In this document: in pieces, positions 29,072 through 37,992 of the stretch
Position numbering within the stretch: position 1 is the stretch's first letter
Layout: each line of letters starts with the position of its first letter
Assembly (NCBI GenBank): GCA_016710625.1
Contig: JADJVK010000012.1
Location: 69,369 to 133,368 of the forward strand
DNA length: 64,000 nt
Source: Saprospiraceae bacterium
GTDB taxonomy: Bacteria; Bacteroidota; Bacteroidia; Chitinophagales; Saprospiraceae
Direction of reading: 5' to 3'
Made by a program: the position numbers and the translations under genes
The notes under the pieces: model-generated
Database searches by the model: none
What the model saw: only the letters and a program-made list of their open reading frames with translations
Told to the model about the DNA's origin: nothing

Positions 29072-31111
29072 TTAATTTTTAATTTTAATGAATTTTGTTT
29101 TCTGGTTCAAAAATTCATTACTCAGATTTAAGAAATAAACTCCTGCATCATAATCCGATGTATTGATTTGGAAATTTTCAACTCCTGCATCTACTTTGAA
29201 TGAATTTACTTCCATGCCACTTAAATTGATAATTTTTATAGTCGATGGCACCTTCAAATTTTCAAATGCAACATTCAAAATCCCATTTACAGGATTTGGG
29301 TAAATTTTAAAATTTGTCAATTCATTTGAGTTTTCACTATTCAAAGAAACTTGAGTACTTTCTAAAATATTATTATTGATTTTGAAAGTCTTTCCCCATT
29401 CTCTCCTGGACATGGATTTATGAAAAACACATTACTTTGTAAATTATTCAAAGTCGTATTTCGTTTAATCACATCAGACAATCTAACTGAACTCATTTCA
29501 TTTTTGATATTATTTGGTAAAAATGGGTCATTTTTATAAAAATAATAATCACCCTCTCTCATTTTTTCAAATTGAACTTTAAGCATTTCGTGCATTGTCC
29601 TACCAACTGATTTCCCAGGCAATAAATCTTCAGAAAGCAAGCCAATCCATAGATCAATATTATTCACATTTCCATACAAACTTTGCAATGCAGCAGCTTT
29701 AGTTGGGTTTGAGGTAATTTGTGAAAAATTATTAATATTATTTCTGTATAAAATGCTCTTGCTACTTTATAGTTTGGCAACCCATGATCCCTACCTCTTT
29801 GGATATTAATAGCAGCTAAATCCAATCCAAATCTTACTGGACTGCTCGAATTTCCAAATAAAAATTTCTTAAGTGCTATTTATCTCCGTATTCGTTTCAT
29901 ATTGTTTGTGACCAGAAAGTCCTTTCAAAAATGGGTCGATTCCATACTTATTCACGAATTCTGGATTGAAAAACACATCAACTAGCTCCAAACTTCCTCC
30001 ATCTATTTTTTCACAATCTAAGCTTCTCAAAGCGACTTCATCTGCCACCATCGTATGACCAATTCTATAGGAAGCAGTTGCAAATGTGTTTAAAATATCT
30101 GGTCTAACAGATTCCTTATAGACAGTGTAACTACTCAATGAAATACCTAAAGCTGGTAAAAACTCTTGATAGGTGATAGCTTGTATCAAAGCACCAATTT
30201 CTTTCCTTGCTTTTTGATAGATTTCTTCATCATTCTTTAGCCCTTGAGCAATTAATTTTATCACAAATCCTATTATGCTCTCTAACAAACAGAGTATGTA
30301 AACTGGTAATTCCTGGGTGTTCTCCAGCTCTAATATCACCAGCAACATAAGCTTTTGTTTGTGATTATTATCATTTGCCATACTTGGTACATAGATATCT
30401 ATATCACCAGTTTCTTCATTATTTAGAGTATTCCATGGCAACAAATTATTGGCAGAGGTCTTTAGTTTCCCATATTTTTTGTTCTCAACCAAGAAGCTCT
30501 AGTACTATCTGACCCATAGACAACTGATGCATCAATCCATGCAGTCGTCAAATTGAGTTGTTGCCTAGGATTGGTTACTCCAGTCCCAGATGCTACCTCA
30601 CTCCTATAAAATGGAATCGGTTCAGTAAATATTTTTTCATCATTGGGTAGCACAATTGGAGAATATTCTGTATTCCCTGTTGGTGTCAGATTAATATCAT
30701 GGTCCAAAAATTGTCCCCAAACATAAACGAAAGTGCTTAAATTTCTAGAATTAAAAATCGTTACTGATTCATCACATAATACATTAGGTTAAAGGTTAGA
30801 TAACCCACCTATGCTATTTTTTGTATCTGATTTGCCATATTCTGTTGGCAATTCTCTCAGTAATGGTATTTCAGTCGCTCCCCATTCTCCTTTTTGTGCT
30901 CCAATATTGTTATTGGTTCCATCAAATGTTCTATATGGGTTGTGTTTACCCACTTAGGTGGCGGTGGCGGAATACCTGCTCTAGTATTGTAAATAAATGA
31001 CTTGGGATTTAATCCGTCAACAAACTTTATTTGCTGTGCCTGGATTTTTTCGCTCACAATAGTTACAAATAATAAACTCATTGCTGCGACAAGGTGCGAT
31101 TTTCTAAACAT
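29072..31111 (-). pseudogene. Decayed animal-type haem peroxidase with T9SS domain
   Basis: Pieces in several frames reconstruct one secreted peroxidase. Signal peptide (VTIVSEKIQAQ) at 31111; distal-His motif WGQFLDHDINLTP near 30710; RAGEHPGITSLHTLFVREHNR near 30300; proximal-His region TASYRIGHTMV near 30060; INIQRGRDHGLPNY near 29800; T9SS domain KIYPNPVNGILNV to KFIKIKN at the end. About eight frame breaks, mostly one-base changes in short A or T runs, and a TAA nonsense codon at 30789-30791 interrupt it. Members oxidise halides or phenols. The many lesions make true gene death likely. Confidence 0.9.
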
Positions 31112-31639
31112 TTTTTACACTTTTTAAAAAATTAATCAATATTCAAATAGGTCGACTCTATTTATTTTTTCAGTTTTGTCTTTGGGAAATTATTATTTGA
31201 ACTTTAGATTTATTCATTAACAAATTATAAAAATTCGGTTATTAAAGGATTTTTAAAAATTCAATTTCATATTAACTCAATAAGTCGAAAGAAAATTACT
31301 TTTCCTTCGTCAAGATTAAAATAAAAGTAAAATAAATTTTATTGGAATGTATACTTGTCACATAATCAGAATAATACGATTACTTGATTTTTTTTAAAAA
31401 AAATATCAAAAATCAATATTGATTAGCATTTCGATTGGATTGAATTTTGTCGAAAAAGTTTAATTGAGTTTGGTAAAAAAATTTGAACTTAAGATACAAT
31501 TTATAAATAAAGGGAAAGTTTTTTTTACTCCAATTAATTTTAAAAAGAAATTATTTGTTCCTTTTCAATTTTTTCGACTTGCTTTCTATTAAATTTTAAA
31601 TCTGTTAATTTGTGGAAAATTATTTTAGCAATAAAAATG
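31112..31639. other. AT-rich intergenic region, no gene seen
   Basis: About 530 bases of very AT-rich sequence separate the peroxidase remnant from the hydrolase. No ORF, hairpin or repeat with support was found. It presumably holds the peroxidase promoter near its 31.1-kb end. Confidence 0.6.
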
Positions 31640-32564
31640 TCAATCAAATTTTTTATTATTTTTTGAATTTTGTTTTATGAACTCAAAAACTTGATTTAAA
31701 TAATTTTCACCCCCTATTTTATGCAAATCAAAGTGGCCAGCACCAGGTACAACAATAAATTGTTTGTTTGTAGATTTAATATTTTCAAAATTTTCACTCC
31801 CAAATGATATTGGTATTTTTTGATCATTATCTCCATGTGCCATTAAAATTGGACAATTAATATTACTACAATATTCTACAGGATTTACTTCAAAGGGTTT
31901 AAAATTTGCAATTTCTCCCGATTTTTTTAAAACTTTATGGACAATATATTCACTTTTAAACCCACTTATATCTTCAAAGTACTCATTTACAACATTTTCC
32001 AACCTATTAAATGTACTTTCAATTATTCCAAACGAAATTCTTTATCTGTTCCCAAAGATTGTAAAGCGATAGCACCTCCCAGAGAGTTACCAAAAATTCC
32101 GTAAGGTTTTGCTATATTTCTTGATTCTGCTACATCAATTAGAGTAGAAATATCTTGTTTTTCATAATATCCGAAAGTACAAAAGTCGCCTTCACTTTCC
32201 CCATGAGCTCTATTATCAATAATTATAGAATTACAATGAATATCTACTAACTGCTTACAAAAGGCATAATAATGTTCTTTACAATCTCCTATTCCATGTA
32301 AGAGAATTAAAGTTGCAATAGGTTTTCTGCCTTTATTAAATAACCTTTTATCTTTAAATTATCAAAAGTTCTAAACGTTAATGTATCATAATTCAATCCA
32401 AAATTTGAGGGAAAATATCCATTTGCAAACTCCTTTGAATTTTTCACATCAACTCTATTCGGTTTAATTGGAGAATATGGTAAAATATTTTGAATAATAT
32501 AAATAACAATGATTACCAATAAAATGATAATAATTGAAAAATATTTTAGGATTTTTTTAGTCAT
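31640..32564 (-). pseudogene. Frame-broken membrane-anchored alpha/beta hydrolase
   Basis: An N-terminal transmembrane helix (residues ~8-28) is followed by an alpha/beta hydrolase fold. In mixed frames: TLILLHGIGDCKEHYY (oxyanion region), IIDNRAHGESEGDF, GIFGNSLGGAIALQ with the nucleophile Ser, LMAHGDNDQKIP with the acid, and VPGAGHFDLH with the catalytic His. Two one-base losses, near 32335 and in the G run at ~32024, break it into 32564-32307 and 32002-31640. All catalytic parts survive, so the breaks may be sequencing errors or recent. Substrate unknown. Confidence 0.82.
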
Positions 32565-32625
32565 TATTGTTTCTGTTAAATGATGTTATGTAAAATTAAT
32601 AAATTAAATTTAACAAAATAAAAAA

Positions 32626-32652
32626 AGCAACCTTTCATGACAAAAGGTTGCT
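32626..32652 (-). terminator. Terminator of the NrfD redox operon
   Basis: A 10-bp perfect stem, AGCAACCTTT / AAAGGTTGCT, is followed on the minus strand by TTTTTTT. It lies 44 bp past the last gene of the operon. Confidence 0.88.
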
Positions 32653-32695
32653 CAAAAATTCACAACTTGATTAATAAAAAAATTGCCTACGAAAA

Positions 32696-33565
32696 CTATT
32701 TTGAAACTCCAATCTTTTTAATTTTTACGATTTCAAACACTAAATAAATCAGTGTTCCCCAAACGCCAATTATAATAGAATATGCCATTGCAAGCAACCA
32801 AATAGGGGTTCTATATCTCGTTGCCCACAAAGTTCTTTTATTGAAAAAATCATTGTCAAGTATTTGCGGAACACCCCAATGTGCTTCTTTTTGTGCAATC
32901 ACATTTCCAAATTCCTCGTTGCCTTCTAGTTTAGCAATGATTTTAATATTGCCTTTGGGGTCGCCTGGCAAATTCTCCCTTTTGAATTCAGCAGATATAT
33001 TTCCTTCTGCATCAGTGGTATAGGTCGGATCGTCGCCAGCAGAAAGTACACCTCCCACACAATCGACGCCCACTTTCATTTCAGCATCTGGAACAGGTAC
33101 CCAATTCTTTCCATCATATTTTTTCAAATTGACATTGATGAGTCTATCCCCATCAGCAGAGGTGTCTATCGTCATCATCGTTTTAGTTATACTATAATCG
33201 GAAATAACCTCATCCTCCCCTAATTTTACAATAAAGGTATGATTCGGAGAAGCATCCCAAGCTGACTTGAGTGAAACTGGCAGGAATGATTTTGCTTTTC
33301 CATCTTCATCAGTCGTCACTTTTCCGATAAGATTAGAGGTAGTGCTGCTGTCTAAATACAATTCATATGTAATATTTTTTTGAGGCGTCAATACTTTATT
33401 CTTTTTCAATTTGCTATCAATAATCAAATATTGAACACCGCTATTATTGAAATATTGGAGTTTCAATACAGGCTTTCCAGCAGATTCTTCTTGTGCTATA
33501 CAATTATTTTGCGAAGAAAAAAGAATAGAAATTATTATAAAAATGTATAATTTACTAATTTTCAT
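32696..33565 (-). CDS. Periplasmic Ig-like protein with C-terminal membrane anchor (redox operon)
   Basis: A 289-residue protein with a Sec signal (ending CIAQEE), two beta-sandwich-like stretches rich in the patterns YELYLDSSTTSNLIG and TYTTDAEGNISAEF, resembling bacterial Ig/CNA-B folds, and one transmembrane helix near residues 257-280 before a short basic tail. No haem, Fe-S or catalytic motif. It overlaps the NrfD gene by 11 bp, so it probably is a structural or docking subunit of the same membrane complex. I do not recognise the family. Confidence 0.7.
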   Translation of the reverse strand: MKISKLYIFIIISILFSSQNNCIAQEESAGKPVLKLQYFNNSGVQYLIIDSKLKKNKVLTPQKNITYELYLDSSTTSNLIGKVTTDEDGKAKSFLPVSLKSAWDASPNHTFIVKLGEDEVISDYSITKTMMTIDTSADGDRLINVNLKKYDGKNWVPVPDAEMKVGVDCVGGVLSAGDDPTYTTDAEGNISAEFKRENLPGDPKGNIKIIAKLEGNEEFGNVIAQKEAHWGVPQILDNDFFNKRTLWATRYRTPIWLLAMAYSIIIGVWGTLIYLVFEIVKIKKIGVSK

Positions 33566-34877
33566 GGCTTTCAGATTCTAGTTGTTCAGTAATAGTTTCG
33601 TAAATTGGTACAATTGGATATATTCTCACAAAAAATGTAATCACCAATAATGCTCCAGCCAACGAACCAGAAGTAATTGCCCATTCTTCCCAAGATGGAA
33701 AATAATGTCTAAAATTGGCAGGAATGTCTTGCATCGGTAAAAAAGGATGCAATAAAGTAGGCGTCACGATCAAATAACGTTTGAACCATGCCCCCACTAC
33801 AATCATACAACCCACAATAAACATCGGTAATGGCTTTCTACCTTTTTTGAATAGTAAGATAATAATCGGTATGATCATCCCTACAAAAATCGCAAACCAA
33901 AACATATGTGAAAAATCACCAGAAAATAATTCTGCTAAATGATCTTCTTCCGATTTTTTCATCTTGAAAGCTGGTACCAAATATTCATTTACATTGAAAT
34001 AAAGATATAGAAAAGATAATAAAACGACGATTCTTCCCATTCTATCAAAATGTAAGTCTGTAATATATTTTTCTAAATGGTAAAATTTATGAAAAACGTA
34101 CATGGCAACCACAACACCTCCTGACCCTACTAAAAAGGCACCCGAAATAAAGTAAGCACCAAAGTTGGTACTATCCCAACCCGGTCTGTAAGTGGTAGCA
34201 AATAGCCATGATGTAACAGTATGAATAGTGAAAGCTACTGGAATAATTAGAATACTTAAAGTATTGATTGCTTTATTGCATATTTTTAATTGTTCAGGCG
34301 TTCCTTTCCAAAAAGATCCTTGGAATCGATATAACCAATTCAACTTTGGACCTGATTTATCTTTGTTTTTAATGAGGATTTGTAAATCTGGCAATAAAGG
34401 GAAATACAATAGTAAGATACTGATAAAAAAGTAAGTTCCAATGACGATTACGTCCCACATTATGGGAGATTGCAAACGGCCATATAAGAATAAATTGGTG
34501 AATCTTTCTGGTCGCCCCATATCGACAATGATGATAATAGAAGCAAAAACGATTGCTGAAACTGCAATGATCTCCGCAATTCTAGTCAATGGCGTACTCC
34601 ATTTCACATTTGACAATCTAAATATGGCAGTAATCAATGAGCCTACCAAACTGATAGCTACGAAAAATACGAAATTGGAAATGTAAATCCCCCAAGAAAC
34701 GTAATCTCTCATTGCGGTAACACCCAATCCATAACGGATTTGTCGATAATAAGCATATACGCCAACTAAACAAATTGTAATTAATATGCTTACCCAAATC
34801 ATGCCTAATTTTCCAAACTTTTGGGGCAGTAAATCTTGTGTTATTTGTTCCTCTGATAATCGAATACTATTTTCCAT
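33555..34877 (-). CDS. nrfD: NrfD/PsrC-type quinol-interacting membrane subunit
   Basis: A 440-residue polytopic protein with about ten transmembrane helices of the NrfD/PsrC/ActC family, which pass electrons between the menaquinone pool and a periplasmic Fe-S partner. Seen: AMRDYVSWGIYISNFVFFVAISLVGSLITAIFRL in the first bundle, DMGRPERFTNLF, and FRHYFPSWEEWAITSGS late. It follows the Fe-S gene by 3 bp. The gene name is used at family level; no nitrite reductase is nearby. Confidence 0.9.
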   Translation of the reverse strand: MENSIRLSEEQITQDLLPQKFGKLGMIWVSILITICLVGVYAYYRQIRYGLGVTAMRDYVSWGIYISNFVFFVAISLVGSLITAIFRLSNVKWSTPLTRIAEIIAVSAIVFASIIIIVDMGRPERFTNLFLYGRLQSPIMWDVIVIGTYFFISILLLYFPLLPDLQILIKNKDKSGPKLNWLYRFQGSFWKGTPEQLKICNKAINTLSILIIPVAFTIHTVTSWLFATTYRPGWDSTNFGAYFISGAFLVGSGGVVVAMYVFHKFYHLEKYITDLHFDRMGRIVVLLSFLYLYFNVNEYLVPAFKMKKSEEDHLAELFSGDFSHMFWFAIFVGMIIPIIILLFKKGRKPLPMFIVGCMIVVGAWFKRYLIVTPTLLHPFLPMQDIPANFRHYFPSWEEWAITSGSLAGALLVITFFVRIYPIVPIYETITEQLESESHEN

Positions 34878-34880
34878 AAT

Positions 34881-35822
34881 CTACAATTTATGAGTATTTA
34901 ATTTGTCGTCAGCAGATTGATTTTCCAATCCATTTTCAAAAGGGAAATTTCTATTCACTGGCGGTAGATAGTAAACACTAGGTTTTGTTCCTAAGTCTTC
35001 CATTAATCGATATCCTGCTTTTTCCTTTATTAATTCACTAAAACGGAAAGTTTCAGATCCATTAGATACGATATCTGTATTCATGTCGCCATAGATAAAA
35101 ACACCATTTGGACATGCCTGCACACAATGGGGTAATTCTCCTTTTCTATTCATATCTGGGCAAAAATCACATTTACTTACTGTTCCCATTTTTGGTGGTA
35201 AACTTGTTTCGCAAGAATAAGGCAATGCTGCGATATCGGCTGGAACATCTTGACCACTCCAGTTGAAAATTCTGGAAGAATAGGGACAAGCAGCCATACA
35301 AAATCTGCAACCAATACATCTTTCATTGTCAATCAATACGATGCCATCCTGTCTTTTGAAAGTGGCATCCACTGGACAAACTTTCACACATGGTGGTTCA
35401 TCGCAATGCATACAATTGGTTGGTTGCCAATAAGGTGCGGTATGCTCCGAGTCTTGCATCGGATAAATTTTCAACCAATTCTGACCCGGATTGATCAAGT
35501 GTGCTTTATCACATGCAATTTGACATTTTTTTAGATTTTTACATCTAGAAAGGTCAATAACCATAACGAATTTCTTACCGGGGATTCCTCTCCTTTCGTC
35601 TTCATTCGTTATTGTTGGTAGATTGGGTACGGGTTTTAGATAGGCTTTATCGATTTCAATAACTTCTCCTTCAACGGACAACAACTTCACTTTTTCTCCA
35701 GTTAGTGCCACTTCCTGATTTTGAACAAAATCATTTGGTTTACTACAACCGGTTATAGCTGCTCCTGCTAATAATCCTGAAACTAAGAAATCTCTTCTGG
35801 ATGTTTTATTATTTTCTTTCAT
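34881..35822 (-). CDS. Tat-exported ferredoxin-like protein with four [4Fe-4S] clusters
   Basis: About 313 residues from ATG 35822. A twin-arginine signal SRRDFLVSGLLAGAAITGC doubles as a possible lipobox. Four Cys groups of the NrfC/PsrB/DmsB type are visible: CKNLKKCQIACDKAH, CMHCDEPPCVKVCPVD, CIGCRFCMAACPYSS and CDFCPDMNRKGELPHCVQACP. It transfers electrons between the NrfD subunit and a periplasmic acceptor. Its N-terminus also has VKLLSVEGEVIEIDKAYL, which matches the small protein just upstream. The start overlaps that gene by 14 bp. Confidence 0.92.
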   Translation of the reverse strand: MKENNKTSRRDFLVSGLLAGAAITGCSKPNDFVQNQEVALTGEKVKLLSVEGEVIEIDKAYLKPVPNLPTITNEDERRGIPGKKFVMVIDLSRCKNLKKCQIACDKAHLINPGQNWLKIYPMQDSEHTAPYWQPTNCMHCDEPPCVKVCPVDATFKRQDGIVLIDNERCIGCRFCMAACPYSSRIFNWSGQDVPADIAALPYSCETSLPPKMGTVSKCDFCPDMNRKGELPHCVQACPNGVFIYGDMNTDIVSNGSETFRFSELIKEKAGYRLMEDLGTKPSVYYLPPVNRNFPFENGLENQSADDKLNTHKL

Positions 35823-36069
35823 TTGTTGCATTATTTTTGACCCAATCATGAATTTCATCATTGCTTAATCTAGTCCTATTTGAAGCAAGCAACTTTCTAT
35901 CAATCTCGACTAATCTGCCATCCTCTGTCAACATTTTTACCGTATTACTTTCATTTTCAACCACTTTGGTTTTTTTTGAAAATAGTTTGATAAAAAATCC
36001 AGCAGAAACAGCAAGAGCACCCCAGATCAGAAAATTCTTTCTAGACGTCTTTTTATTTAGTTCTTCCAT
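35809..36069 (-). CDS. Small Tat-like membrane-anchored protein paralogous to the Fe-S protein N-terminus
   Basis: An 86-residue protein with a Tat-like leader (TSRKNFLIWGALAVSAGF; second Arg replaced by Lys) and a short periplasmic part with TVKMLTEDGRLVEIDRKLL. The next gene carries the same kind of leader and the same segment (KLLSVEGEVIEIDKAYL), so the two share an N-terminal module. No cofactor motif. Perhaps an assembly or docking factor of the NrfD complex. It is the first gene of the downstream segment of the locus. Confidence 0.75.
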   Translation of the reverse strand: MEELNKKTSRKNFLIWGALAVSAGFFIKLFSKKTKVVENESNTVKMLTEDGRLVEIDRKLLASNRTRLSNDEIHDWVKNNATNERK

Positions 36070-36109
36070 AAAATTTATGTGTAAAAAATTGTTAGTAAAA
36101 ACAATTGTT

Positions 36110-36138
36110 TTGGGGAATTACAAAGCATAATTCCCCAA
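36110..36138 (-). promoter_or_regulatory. Strong stem-loop in front of the NrfD-FeS segment
   Basis: TTGGGGAATTA pairs perfectly with TAATTCCCCAA across a 7-nt loop, 41 bp upstream of the small Tat-like gene. No T-run follows directly on the minus strand, so it is more likely an mRNA-processing or stabilising element than a terminator. Confidence 0.5.
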
Positions 36139-36160
36139 GAATATGAAATGATATAAAAAA

Positions 36161-36207
36161 GGCTGCATTGGACAGTTCTGTGAAGAACCATCCAACTTGC
36201 ATTAGCC
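36161..36207 (-). terminator. Terminator inside the redox locus, after cytochrome c
   Basis: Long imperfect hairpin (GGCTAATGCAAG..TTGGATGGTTCT against AGAACTGTCCAATGCAGCC) followed by TTTTTT on the minus strand, starting at the cytochrome c stop. It would reduce read-through into the NrfD segment. Confidence 0.7.
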
Positions 36208-36615
36208 TTATTTCTTTAACGTTCTGATGTAATTTACCAGATTCCAAATATCTTCAGCATCAGCTATTTTCTTTTTGAATGAAGGCATATCATCCCTTCC
36301 TTCTGAAGTTTTGTAAAAAATAGCACCATCTGTTTGAGCTTGGAATTCAGCCTTCGTAAAGTTGCCCGGTTCAGTTTCAAGTTGAGCAGCTTTAGAGCCG
36401 TCTCCTAGTCCCTTTGCACCATGACATGCTTTACAATGCTTGCTCCATAATGCCTTTCCAGCTTCTACAGATTCAGCCGATTTTGCAACCGGATTTTTCT
36501 TGTTTTTTGCTGCATCAGGCACTGGCCATGGTTTTCCACCATCTCTTAAATTCGTTGTAAAACTGAAGGCGATCAACCCTGCAAATACAACCATAATTAA
36601 AGATTTCATTTTCAT
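36208..36615 (-). CDS. Monohaem c-type cytochrome
   Basis: A 135-residue class I cytochrome c with a signal peptide, haem motif CKACHGAKGLGDG near residue 62 and a Met-ligand region DDMPSFKKKIA. A typical soluble or peripheral periplasmic electron carrier. It sits between the DUF5777 barrel gene and the NrfD segment, and is the most obvious electron exit for that complex. Confidence 0.92.
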   Translation of the reverse strand: MKMKSLIMVVFAGLIAFSFTTNLRDGGKPWPVPDAAKNKKNPVAKSAESVEAGKALWSKHCKACHGAKGLGDGSKAAQLETEPGNFTKAEFQAQTDGAIFYKTSEGRDDMPSFKKKIADAEDIWNLVNYIRTLKK

Positions 36616-36638
36616 AAAAACAATTATTTAAATAATGA

Positions 36639-37550
36639 TTAATAATTCCACAAACGGGTTATATTAAATCCTATTAAGAAATTACCAGCTGTATAATCGT
36701 TTCTGTTAAACATATTATTGCTTTGAGGAACGATACCATAATAATTACCTACAAACACTTGAAATGCATGGGCACTTGTAGTTGTTTCAATTCCAAAACA
36801 AATATTTGGATGCGGATTATTGGTTGGATGACTCGTCAAAGGTTGGTCATAACCAGCAATGATTGCTGAGTTTTCAGATATTTTATATCTTCCCAAAACA
36901 GATACTGCAAAATGACCATTATTCATTTTCTTTTGAATATCTCCTTTACTATCCACATAGCCATCTATATTATTGAACCAAGAGAAACTTGGAGCAACTT
37001 GAGCTGAAAACTTACTTGTTATCTTTCTTGCAATTAATAATTGATTGAAATAAGATAAACGATGAGCATCATATCTAAAATTGCTAGCAGCTCTGGTGTC
37101 AATGACGATATTTCCATAATAGGTTAAACTTACTGGCATTTTACCATCCGTTTGACGCAATAATGCATATTTCGCATTTAAATCCATCTGCATTCTTTCT
37201 TTAGTTATACCTAATCCTAATGTTAAATTATTGATCAAAGTATATCCTAATCCCAATCGGATATTAGAGGGTGCAAATAGTCCGAATAAATCTTTCGAGC
37301 CATTATTTACTGTACCGAAACAGTGTTGAATATCAAATTGTAAGGTTCCTTTTATGGGCACCATCACCGTTTGGTTATTCATCACCAACGTACTTCCAAA
37401 GGTGTTTTTTACTGGTTTAACTTTTACAACTTCAGTAGTTCCTGTTTCATCTTGAGCCATCAGATTGGTTACACTAAATGCTAATGAAAAAAGTAACACA
37501 ATACCAACTCGATGAAAAATAGGATACTGAATATTAAAATAATTTTTCAT
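36639..37550 (-). CDS. DUF5777 family outer-membrane beta-barrel protein
   Basis: A 303-residue protein with a signal peptide (NLMAQDE) and a barrel-like pattern of alternating strands: GTLQFDIQHCFGTVNNGSKDLFGLFAPSNIRLGLGY, then GLGITKERMQMDLNAKYALL, ending NFLIGFNITRLWNY. This matches DUF5777 barrels, which often sit in Bacteroidota clusters with cytochromes. Possibly a pore for substrate or an outer-membrane platform for electron transfer. Length and ending aromatic residue fit an outer-membrane protein. Confidence 0.82.
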   Translation of the reverse strand: MKNYFNIQYPIFHRVGIVLLFSLAFSVTNLMAQDETGTTEVVKVKPVKNTFGSTLVMNNQTVMVPIKGTLQFDIQHCFGTVNNGSKDLFGLFAPSNIRLGLGYTLINNLTLGLGITKERMQMDLNAKYALLRQTDGKMPVSLTYYGNIVIDTRAASNFRYDAHRLSYFNQLLIARKITSKFSAQVAPSFSWFNNIDGYVDSKGDIQKKMNNGHFAVSVLGRYKISENSAIIAGYDQPLTSHPTNNPHPNICFGIETTTSAHAFQVFVGNYYGIVPQSNNMFNRNDYTAGNFLIGFNITRLWNY

Positions 37551-37559
37551 AATTAATTT

Positions 37560-37955
37560 TTAATTGTTTTCTGCTCCTTGTTTTATCCAAGCTAAAACTA
37601 GAGCGTTATAATCTTTATTTATTCCACTGACAGGCATTGGTGTACTTTTCTTTCCAGTCATCCACTTAATCAATTCACTATTCGCTGCATCCCCTTTATT
37701 AATGAAATTTCCACTAAAAAGATTATTATATGCATTGGTTACAGTAAGATCTGGAGATTTGCCTCCAGCACTATGACAACCACTCACAGCACAACTTTTA
37801 TTGAATATAGGTACCACATCTCCTGAGAAAGTAACTGGTCTTGTTATTTCAGCTCCTGTATCTAAAACTACAGTTTTATCTTTATAACAACCAGATAGTA
37901 AGTAACTTACCAAAATAATACTCAATGCCAACAGCATAACATTTTTGCTTAACAT
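37560..37955 (-). CDS. Lipoprotein with CX4CH haem-like motif
   Basis: About 131 residues from ATG 37955, chosen because it gives a clean lipoprotein signal (SYLLSGCYKD) and avoids a long overlap. The motif SCAVSGCHSAGG has four residues between the cysteines, CX4CH, instead of the usual CX2CH; GKKSTPMPVSG may give a Met ligand. Similar small lipoproteins are common in Bacteroidota and are taken as unusual cytochromes, although covalent haem binding is not proven. A relative starts at 63695 in this window. Confidence 0.75.
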   Translation of the reverse strand: MLSKNVMLLALSIILVSYLLSGCYKDKTVVLDTGAEITRPVTFSGDVVPIFNKSCAVSGCHSAGGKSPDLTVTNAYNNLFSGNFINKGDAANSELIKWMTGKKSTPMPVSGINKDYNALVLAWIKQGAENN

Positions 37956-37992
37956 AGCTTTAAATTTATTATTTTTGCAAAAAATGAATGTC

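Noticed and set aside
32841..33023. Small plus-strand ORF in the redox locus
   Set aside because: Lies fully antisense to the Ig-like subunit gene, with no start context.
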